The notes under the pieces: model-generated | Databases searched by the model: none | What the model saw: the letters and a program-made list of their open reading frames with translations, nothing else | Told to the model about the DNA's origin: nothing | Program-made: the position numbers and the translations under genes | Shown here: in pieces, positions 1 to 4,547 of the stretch | Numbering within the stretch: the first letter of the stretch is position 1 | How the letters are laid out: every line of letters begins with the position of its first letter | NCBI GenBank assembly: GCA_035720425.1 | Contig: DASTOB010000100.1 | Location: 1-7,027, forward strand | Reading direction: 5' to 3' | Origin: DASTOB01 sp035720425 | GTDB taxonomy: Bacteria; Chloroflexota; Limnocylindria; Limnocylindrales; CSP1-4 | DNA: 7,027 bases

Positions 1-1019
1 GCCGCCTCGAGGATTGCCGGCTCCGGCTCATCCGGATCGACCACGCAGTAGACGTCGTCGCCGACGATCGCGAACGGGGCGACACCGGACGGCGCGTGGG
101 CTGGCGTGAAGATCGCGAGCCCGACCGCGGCGCCGCGGTTCTCGCGCGCCTCACGGAGCTCGTCGCGGATGCCGCGCATCGACATCGCCCGGTCCTTGGC
201 CTCGACGACCACCCGCAGGTCCACGCCGCGGGCGAGCCGCGAATCGATCGTCAGGACGAAGTCGCCCTTCTTCGACTTGAGCGTCGCGCCGGCCTCGTTC
301 GACGTCCGGTCGAGCAGATCGCCGGCCCCCCGCGCGAGGTCCGCGAGGAGCGCCTCGAGGACGTCCTCGAAGTCCGTGCCCTTGGCCGCCGACCGGGCGC
401 GCTCCGTGGCGCGCGCGGCCGCCGCCGCCTCGATCGCGGTGAGCCGGTCGTTGAGCTGGGCGAAGCCGGCGCTGATCTCCTCGCGGAACTGGTGCATCGG
501 CGAGCCGAGGCGCGTCGGGTCGAGCAGGCGGGCGAGCTTCGAGGCGTCGCCGTCGAGGTAGGTCCCGAGGAGCGTCCCGATCCGCCCGATCGCGCTGTCG
601 CGCTTCGACTCGTCGAACAGCTCGTTGACGAACGTGCGCAGCGCGCCGCGGTCACCGAGGAACCGCTCGAGCGTGCGCGGCAGCCGGCCGTCGTCGTCGG
701 CGAAGTTCGTGCGGAGCGTCTGCTCGAGCGCGGTCGCGGCGCGCTCGTTGACCTGCTCCGCCTGCCGGAGGAGGCGCTCGAACTCGCCCTTCACGACGTC
801 CACGTTGACCGTCACCCCGGCGTCCTGGAGCGCGAGCAGCCCGATCCGCAGGGCGCGCTCGACGAGGACGGGCCGCTCGTCGACGTCGCGCTCCGCGAGG
901 AACGCCGCGAGGGCCGGATCCGTGACGGTGAGCCGATCGATGACGATGCGGTCGCCGTCGACGCGGATGCCGGCCTGCGGCGGAGCGGCGGTCGGGAGCG
1001 GGACGAGTCGTGCTTCCAT
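1..1019 (-). CDS. Uncharacterised coiled-coil protein with probable PD-(D/E)XK nuclease domain (3' end outside window)
   Basis: About 339 residues are visible; the C-terminus runs off the left edge. Residues 1-75 form a small alpha/beta head. Residues about 76-110 and 175-213 are heptad-like, Ala/Glu/Arg-rich and probably coiled coil, separated by a helical middle. From residue 214 a nuclease-like core follows: G214-x-x-F-E218 at the start of a helix, G252-D253-F254 on a strand, then V-V-V-E273-A-K275 on the next strand, followed by a helix and a second hydrophobic strand (about 297-304). E-(n)-D-(n)-E-x-K in this order is the PD-(D/E)XK signature seen in restriction-type and RmuC-like nucleases. 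The coiled coil ahead of the nuclease core also recalls RmuC, but I see no close match to a named family. It lies 38 bases after the DedA gene on the same strand, so co-transcription is plausible. ATG 1019 is preferred because AGGA lies 8 bases upstream; an in-frame ATG at 1028 has that site abutting it. A nuclease role is inferred from motifs only. Confidence 0.72.
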   Translation of the reverse strand, partial: MEARLVPLPTAAPPQAGIRVDGDRIVIDRLTVTDPALAAFLAERDVDERPVLVERALRIGLLALQDAGVTVNVDVVKGEFERLLRQAEQVNERAATALEQTLRTNFADDDGRLPRTLERFLGDRGALRTFVNELFDESKRDSAIGRIGTLLGTYLDGDASKLARLLDPTRLGSPMHQFREEISAGFAQLNDRLTAIEAAAAARATERARSAAKGTDFEDVLEALLADLARGAGDLLDRTSNEAGATLKSKKGDFVLTIDSRLARGVDLRVVVEAKDRAMSMRGIRDELREARENRGAAVGLAIFTPAHAPSGVAPFAIVGDDVYCVVDPDEPEPAILEA

Positions 1020-1039
1020 GGCCCGCATCCTGGCGGGCC
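1020..1039 (-). promoter_or_regulatory. Hairpin presenting the ribosome-binding site of the nuclease-like gene
   Basis: A perfect 7-bp stem (1020-1026 with 1033-1039, GGCCCGC/GCGGGCC) encloses a 6-base loop. Read on the minus strand, the loop is CAGGAT, which contains the only Shine-Dalgarno-like AGGA before the ATG at 1019. The stem ends directly against the start codon. It could modulate translation of the last visible gene of the block. There is no U-tract, so it is unlikely to be an intrinsic terminator. Confidence 0.4.
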
Positions 1040-1057
1040 GCCGTGTCAGCTAGGGTG

Positions 1058-1714
1058 TCACGACTCGCGGCCGACCACGGCGAGCGCGAGGCAGGCCGGG
1101 CAGGCGGCATCGGCCCACGCGAGCGCGGACTCCGGCCCCGACCGACGGCGGGCTCGCACGAGACGCCAGCCGACGACGCCGGCGGCGCCGAGGCCGGCCA
1201 GCACGAGCGCCGGCACGACGAGCCCGCCGGTGATCCCGGACGCCGCCGCGCCGAACCCGACGCCGAGCGCGAAGTGCCCGCTCGTGAAGACCGCGTTGCC
1301 GGTCGCCAGCCCGGCGACGAACCGGCCGACCGGGAGGGCGGCGAGAGCCGCCGCGGCGATCGCCACGATCCGGAGGCCGGGTGTCATCCGCGCGACCGCC
1401 ACGGCCGCCGTGCCGCGCCGTCGGACGCGGTCGGTCATCGGCTCGATGCGCGCCTCGCCGATGCCGAACCGGGCCAGCACGCCGAGGACGGCGGCACGTC
1501 CCGGGCCGCGCAGGACCGTGAACTGGATCGACCCGCCGATCACCGTCGCCGCGATCGCCGCCCCGAGCGCGACTACCGCGTCGTACCGTCCATCCGCCGC
1601 GCCAACCCCGAGCCCGATCACGAGCAGGTCGCCGGGCACCGGGATGGGCACGCCCGCCTCCTTGACGAGGAGCAGGCCGACGATCAGGAGGGGTCCGAGG
1701 CCGAGGACGTCCAT
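1058..1714 (-). CDS. DedA/VTT-family integral membrane protein
   Basis: This 218-residue protein is almost entirely hydrophobic, with several membrane segments (about 4-18, 29-40, 45-66, 103-127, 145-184). It carries the DedA/SNARE-associated landmarks: E19-A-G-V-P-I-P-V-P-G-D29 in the first re-entrant region, and R109-M-T-P112-G113-L-R115 before an Ala-rich helix ending in a GRF motif. DedA proteins are thought to be proton-coupled lipid (undecaprenyl phosphate or phosphatidylethanolamine) flippases or transporters of the cytoplasmic membrane. The length is near the family norm. The hydrophilic tail after residue 185 ends with a C205-P-A-C208 pair that is not part of the family core. It starts 33 bases after the urate oxidase stop, with a GGAT site 5 bases before ATG, and so probably shares that transcript. 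Any link to urate metabolism, such as uptake or membrane maintenance, is unproven. Confidence 0.85.
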   Translation of the reverse strand: MDVLGLGPLLIVGLLLVKEAGVPIPVPGDLLVIGLGVGAADGRYDAVVALGAAIAATVIGGSIQFTVLRGPGRAAVLGVLARFGIGEARIEPMTDRVRRRGTAAVAVARMTPGLRIVAIAAAALAALPVGRFVAGLATGNAVFTSGHFALGVGFGAAASGITGGLVVPALVLAGLGAAGVVGWRLVRARRRSGPESALAWADAACPACLALAVVGRES

Positions 1715-1747
1715 CGCCGATCCATGCGCGTCACGGGGTCCCCCGGA

Positions 1748-2614
1748 TCACTCGCCCCGGCGCACGGTCGCATCGATGAGGCCGTGCGGCTCGCGCGTGG
1801 CGACGAACACCTCGCCGCGGTTGTCCATCCCGAACGGGCGCAGGTCGACCGCCCAGTGGTGGAGGTTCGGCAGGACCATCCGGACCTCGTCGATCTCGGG
1901 ATGGGCGTCGAGGATCGCCGTCCCCATGATCCAGATCGACGCCTGGACGGACGGCGAGTGGTGCTCCGCGAACACCTCGAGCAGCGTCGCGCCGACCGCG
2001 TCGAACGTCGCGTCGTAGTCGAGCCCGGCCGGATCGCCGGATCCGCCGTCGGCCGCCCCGTACCGCCACGTCGCTGTGACCATCGTGGCCATGATCCGAT
2101 CGTCGACCTCCGGCAGGGTCGTGAACCGGTCGCGCGGGAAGCCGGCGAAGGCCGACCGAGTCGACTTCATGACCGTCAGGTCGCGCAGGCCGGCGGTCGT
2201 CGTCACGCCATCGGCCGTCGCCCGGACCTCCGCCGTTCGGGTGAAGTCGCCAGACCGGAGGAAGGCATCGGGGGCCGGCCCGTCGTCGGTCGGAATCCGG
2301 ACCCAGCGGTGCTCGTCGATCGAGATCGTGGCGGCCGATACCTGGGGGTGCGCCACGAAGTGGTGGGCAAGGGCGTGGCCGAAGCGCTCGATCGCGCCGG
2401 TCAGGTGCTCCGGCGCGAAGGCGTAGACCGTGTTCTTCATCGTGTCGGTCGCCACGACGGACGCGTTGTCGCCCTCGGTGTGGGCCGTCTCGAAGTCCCC
2501 CTCGAGCGCGACGGCGACGGTCAGGTCGCGGACGGTGTGCCGCTCGCCGTCGCGGATGAGCTTGACCAGCCGGATGGCCGACTTGCCGTAGCGGTTCGGT
2601 CCCATCTCGATCAC
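1748..2614 (-). CDS. pucL: Urate oxidase (uricase)
   Basis: Cofactor-free urate oxidase (EC 1.7.3.3) converts urate, O2 and water to 5-hydroxyisourate and H2O2 in the cytoplasm as a tetramer of two T-fold domains per subunit. The protein is 288 residues, normal for the family. The Lys/Thr/His catalytic set is visible: K11 in N-R-Y-G-K-S, T56 in A-T-D-T-M-K-N-T, and H252 in L-P-N250-L-H-H-W. The substrate-binding residues are also present: F159 in F-A-G-F, R173 in D-D-R-I, and Q223 in S-V-Q, so the active site looks complete. The GTG start at 2614 overlaps the OHCU decarboxylase stop by 4 bases (GTGA), and GGAGG at 2626-2622 lies 7 bases upstream. ATG at residue 4 is an alternative but would sit 16 bases from that site. 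The overlap suggests translational coupling. No catalase gene is visible for the H2O2 produced. Confidence 0.97.
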   Translation of the reverse strand: MIEMGPNRYGKSAIRLVKLIRDGERHTVRDLTVAVALEGDFETAHTEGDNASVVATDTMKNTVYAFAPEHLTGAIERFGHALAHHFVAHPQVSAATISIDEHRWVRIPTDDGPAPDAFLRSGDFTRTAEVRATADGVTTTAGLRDLTVMKSTRSAFAGFPRDRFTTLPEVDDRIMATMVTATWRYGAADGGSGDPAGLDYDATFDAVGATLLEVFAEHHSPSVQASIWIMGTAILDAHPEIDEVRMVLPNLHHWAVDLRPFGMDNRGEVFVATREPHGLIDATVRRGE

Positions 2615-3165
2615 GAGCGTTCCTCCCTCAGCCGCGCCAGCCGGTCGGCGGCGATCGCGACGACGTCCTCGACGGCCCGCCGGAGCTCGGCTCCGCGATC
2701 CGCGTCGAGTGCCTGCTCCATGCCCTCGAGCAGCGCCGCCCGCGGCCGACCGGCGACGAACACGCAGTAGCGGAAGCCGAAGCGCGCCTCGTACGCCGCG
2801 TTGAGGCGCGCGAGCTCAGCTGCGACGCGCTGCCGCTCCACCTCCGCCGCCGAGTCGGCGGCGTCGCGGTCGTAGCCCTGCTCGACGAACGAGTGGGCCG
2901 ACACGGAGCCGGGCGGTGCGCCGAGGCGCGGGTGGGCGTCGATGAGCTCGACCTGCTCGTCCTCCGGCATCGCCTGGGCGACCTCGCGGGCGCGCTCGAC
3001 GAGACGCTCGTCCGACCCGAACGGGCGCGCCGCGGCGAGCCGGGCGAGGAACCGCGGCGCGCCTTCGAAGAGCGGCGCGACGGCCGTCGCGAAGTCGGCC
3101 GCCGGCAGCGCGTCGAGCTCGTCGATCGGGGGGATCGTCGCGGGTGGGTCGACCGTCCGTGCCAC
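2611..3165 (-). CDS. uraD: OHCU decarboxylase
   Basis: 2-oxo-4-hydroxy-4-carboxy-5-ureidoimidazoline decarboxylase (EC 4.1.1.97) performs the last stereospecific step from urate to S-allantoin. The 184-residue all-helical protein shows the family pattern: N-terminal F-x-x-x-V-x-x-L-F-E region (25-34), A-R-P-F (46-49), the catalytic-histidine motif A-H78-P-R-L-G82, S-F-V-E95-Q, N122-x-x-Y-E-x-R-F-G-F131 and F136-V-A-G-R140. These are the usual active-site blocks, so it should be functional. It starts at GTG only 5 bases after the 5-hydroxyisourate hydrolase stop. No strong Shine-Dalgarno is visible, so it is probably translated by coupling to the upstream gene. The next in-frame ATG (residue 66) would delete conserved sequence, which supports the GTG. 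It overlaps the urate oxidase start by 4 bases. Confidence 0.95.
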   Translation of the reverse strand: MARTVDPPATIPPIDELDALPAADFATAVAPLFEGAPRFLARLAAARPFGSDERLVERAREVAQAMPEDEQVELIDAHPRLGAPPGSVSAHSFVEQGYDRDAADSAAEVERQRVAAELARLNAAYEARFGFRYCVFVAGRPRAALLEGMEQALDADRGAELRRAVEDVVAIAADRLARLREERS

Positions 3166-3170
3166 GCGCG

Positions 3171-3536
3171 TCAGCTGCCGCGGTACGTCGTCATCGAGTA
3201 GGGCGCGAGGAGGAGGGGGACGTGGTAGCTCCTCGTCACGTCCTCGATGCGGAGGTCGACGGTGAGGCGGCGGAAGAACCGATCGTCGCCGCTGCCGGGC
3301 CGCTGCTCACCGGCGAGGTTGAACTCGAGCCGGTAGTCGCCGGGCGCCATCGGCCGCTCGAGCAGGTCGCGGACGCGCCCGTCGGCGTCGGTCAGCGCCT
3401 GGGTCATGCGGATCGGCCGGTTGTCCTCGCCGAGCCGGTAGAGGGTGACGTGGACGCCCGGCGCGGGCCGACCAGCCTCCGTGTCGAGGACGTGGGTCGA
3501 GATCGTCGGGCTGGCGTGTTCCGCGGCGTCGGCCAC
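3171..3536 (-). CDS. uraH: 5-hydroxyisourate hydrolase (transthyretin-like protein)
   Basis: HIU hydrolase (EC 3.5.2.17) opens 5-hydroxyisourate to OHCU. The frame is open further upstream, but GTG at 3536 is the credible start: GGAGG lies 7 bases before it, and the protein then has 121 residues, normal for bacterial HIU hydrolases. The diagnostic features are present: S-T-H15-V-L-D at the N-terminus, D-G-R54, S-Y-H105-V-P-L-L-L, and the C-terminal tetrapeptide Y-R-G-S (118-121) that separates the enzyme from vertebrate transthyretin. No signal peptide is seen, so it acts in the cytoplasm, where it forms a transthyretin-like homotetramer. It is the first gene of the leftward urate block, and the DUF3830 gene starts divergently 16 bases away. 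Confidence 0.96.
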   Translation of the reverse strand: MADAAEHASPTISTHVLDTEAGRPAPGVHVTLYRLGEDNRPIRMTQALTDADGRVRDLLERPMAPGDYRLEFNLAGEQRPGSGDDRFFRRLTVDLRIEDVTRSYHVPLLLAPYSMTTYRGS

Positions 3537-3552
3537 GCGGTATCCTCCGGCG
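3537..3552. promoter_or_regulatory. Compact divergent start region between uraH and DUF3830
   Basis: Only 16 bases separate the uraH GTG (3536, leftward) from the DUF3830 ATG (3553, rightward). On the minus strand, GGAGGA (3548-3543) is an excellent Shine-Dalgarno site for uraH. On the plus strand the overlapping bases TATCCT (3541-3546) fit TANNNT and end 6 bases before the DUF3830 ATG, the geometry of a -10 box for a leaderless transcript; no Shine-Dalgarno exists for that gene. A weak minus-strand -10 candidate, TAAAGT at 3592-3587, lies inside DUF3830. No convincing -35 was found for either direction. The promoter readings are inference. Confidence 0.45.
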
Positions 3553-3975
3553 ATGGGTGATCTGCAGATCCGTGTCGGCGACCTCCACTTTAGCGCCCGC
3601 TGGGACCCGGCCGCGCCGCGAACGATCGAGGCGATCCGGGCCATGCTGCCCCTGTCCTCGCAGGTGATCCACTGCCGCTGGACCGGCGAATCGGTGTGGA
3701 TCCCGTTCGGCGACTTCCGGCCGGGGATCGACTACGAGAACCACACGTCGCATCCGGCGCCGGGTCATCTCGCGATCTACCCGGGCGGGATCAGCGAGTG
3801 CGAGATCTTCTTCCCGTACGGCTCGTGCACGTGCTCGTCGAAGGTGGGCCAGCTTGCCGCCAACGTGTTCGCCGCGGTCGTGCCGGACGAGGGCTGGGAC
3901 GACCGGCTGCGCGAGATGGGCCGCCGCTGCCTGTGGGAAGGCGCCCAGCCGATCTCGATCGTCGAGCTGGGGTGA
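3553..3975 (+). CDS. DUF3830 family protein (cyclophilin-like fold)
   Basis: This 140-residue soluble protein has no signal peptide or membrane segment. It matches my knowledge of DUF3830 (small all-beta, cyclophilin-like fold): N-terminal strand I-x-V-x-x-L-x-F-x-A-R-W, A-P-R-T-I-E-A-I (21-28), M-L-P-L, H40-C-R-W-T-G-E-S-V-W-I-P51, E62-N-H-T-S, P-G-H-L-A-I-Y-P-G-G79, E84-I-F-F-P-Y-G90, K-V-G-Q-L-A-A-N104-V-F and W128-E-G-A-Q. No biochemical function is established, and it should not be assumed to be a peptidyl-prolyl isomerase. An unusual S-C92-T-C94-S pair replaces the residues following the Y-G motif. ATG 3553 is chosen because homologous sequence begins there; the open frame further upstream is antisense to uraH. 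Its position between the urate block and the hydantoinase-like gene suggests a role with cyclic amide or ureide substrates, which is inference. Confidence 0.87.
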   Translation: MGDLQIRVGDLHFSARWDPAAPRTIEAIRAMLPLSSQVIHCRWTGESVWIPFGDFRPGIDYENHTSHPAPGHLAIYPGGISECEIFFPYGSCTCSSKVGQLAANVFAAVVPDEGWDDRLREMGRRCLWEGAQPISIVELG

Positions 3976-4074
3976 GCGGGTCGGTTTCCATCGACTCGCG
4001 GTTCGTCGCGCCGTTCGCGGAGCGCCACGTCTCGCGATTCGGCGCGCGCTTCAACTCGCCCTTCGTGGAGCGCC

Positions 4075-4428
4075 GGGCGGTCCACTCGCGGCGCCGCGCG
4101 ACGGCCGCGCCACGTGCTCCCTGGCGCTGTTCGTCGCGGTATCGGCCCCATCGATGCCGCGCGGGCTTCGCGATCGATAGGCGTCCTTACGAACCACTGT
4201 TGATGCGACCGTACGCGACCTCACGCCCCGTTTCATCGCCTCCATCGATGAAGGTGGTGATTGGCACGGCCGCGGACGCCCTTCCGACACGGCGTGTGCG
4301 GGCGCCATTGATGGGTGCGATACGGGGTGGCGCAGGGGCGGTCCCCGTCGCTGCACGTGTGGTGGCGTGGGGCTCCGGGCGGTCCAACGAGCGGCTGAGG
4401 CCGGCGCCCGACGTCACGTGGACCGCCC
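4075..4428. repeat. Four copies of GGGCGGTCC (three direct, one inverted): candidate operators
   Basis: Exact 9-mers lie at 4075-4083, 4336-4344 and 4377-4385, with the reverse complement GGACCGCCC at 4420-4428. Three copies extend to the 10-mer GGGCGGTCCA (4075-4084, 4377-4386, and inverted at 4419-4428). The last two form a 10-bp inverted repeat separated by 32 bases. By eye I found no other exact copy in the window. They could be half-sites for a transcriptional regulator of the flanking catabolic genes, or pairing segments in an RNA. Confidence 0.4.
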
Positions 4429-4454
4429 ACGGGTCCAAACGACGCCGGATGGTG

Positions 4455-4472
4455 CCGCATCGCAGGATGCGG
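4455..4472 (+). promoter_or_regulatory. Perfect 7-bp hairpin in the leader of the hydantoinase-like gene
   Basis: CCGCATC (4455-4461) pairs perfectly with GATGCGG (4466-4472) across a GCAG loop. It is the first of two close hairpins upstream of the start codon at 4540. No U-tract follows, so a factor-independent terminator is not supported. It may be leader structure or a protein-binding dyad. Confidence 0.35.
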
Positions 4473-4490
4473 GAGCCCTCCTTCGTCGCT

Positions 4491-4509
4491 TGGAGCGCCG
4501 GGCGCTCCA
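4491..4509 (+). promoter_or_regulatory. Perfect 8-bp hairpin/palindrome upstream of the hydantoinase-like gene
   Basis: TGGAGCGC (4491-4498) pairs with GCGCTCCA (4502-4509) around a CGG loop. In RNA the stem can extend by a G-U, a C-G and another G-U pair. A degenerate copy with one mismatched pair lies at 4066-4084 near the other end of the spacer. The structure ends 30 bases before the ATG at 4540. It could be an operator or an RNA leader element; no function can be assigned. Confidence 0.4.
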
Positions 4510-4525
4510 GGTGCTCCACCGTCGG

Positions 4526-4547
4526 CCGATGACGGACCGATGACGGA
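4526..4547 (+). repeat. 11-base perfect tandem duplication across the hydantoinase start codon
   Basis: CCGATGACGGA occurs twice head to tail (4526-4536 and 4537-4547). Each copy contains an ATG (4529 and 4540), and because the period is 11 they are in different frames. Only the second ATG is in the gene's frame. The duplication brings a GGA close to the true start (4534-4536), which is the only weak Shine-Dalgarno candidate. Confidence 0.8.

Larger units (their letters stand above)
3976..4539. other. 564-base spacer without a credible gene, rich in short repeats and hairpins
   Basis: No frame here has recognisable domains or a convincing start. The short open frames on both strands translate to Arg/Pro/Ser-rich low-complexity sequence. 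Base composition is less regular than in the flanking genes, without their third-position GC rhythm. It holds repeated GGGCGGTCC elements, two perfect hairpins near its right end, three CACGTG palindromes (4111-4116, 4354-4359, 4415-4420), three CCAT(C/T)GATG copies (4148-4156, 4242-4250, 4305-4313), and a degenerate TTCG-n-GGAGCGCC element seen near 4010-4025, 4060-4074 and 4481-4499. It could be a regulatory leader or non-coding RNA for the downstream hydantoinase-like gene, or a decayed gene. Confidence 0.55.

Noticed and set aside
1734..1746. GC-rich palindrome CGGGG-T-CCCCCG between uricase and DedA as a terminator
   Set aside because: The loop would be a single base and no T-tract follows; it does not support termination inside the operon.
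96..2770. Very long plus-strand open frames (640 and 586 codons) opposite the nuclease-like, DedA and uricase genes
   Set aside because: They are Arg/Pro/Ala-rich with no domain and lie antisense to clearly recognisable proteins; high GC makes stop codons rare in these frames.
3537..3644. N-terminal extension of HIU hydrolase up to an ATG at 3644
   Set aside because: It would overlap the start of DUF3830, adds unrelated residues, and ignores the excellent Shine-Dalgarno site in front of GTG 3536.
4187..4519. Minus-strand 110-codon open frame in the spacer
   Set aside because: No ribosome-binding site, no domain, and low-complexity Arg/Ala/Pro composition typical of chance frames at this GC content.
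3696..4532. Plus-strand 278-codon open frame running out of DUF3830 into the spacer
   Set aside because: It begins out of frame inside DUF3830. The repeated peptide-like look (RF..PF.ER) around 4000-4090 comes from the DNA repeat TTCG-n-GGAGCGCC and not from a recognisable protein.
3976..4539. CRISPR array or tRNA in the spacer
   Set aside because: Repeats are 9-19 bases with irregular spacing and mixed orientation. No cloverleaf, T-loop or CCA-like end was found.
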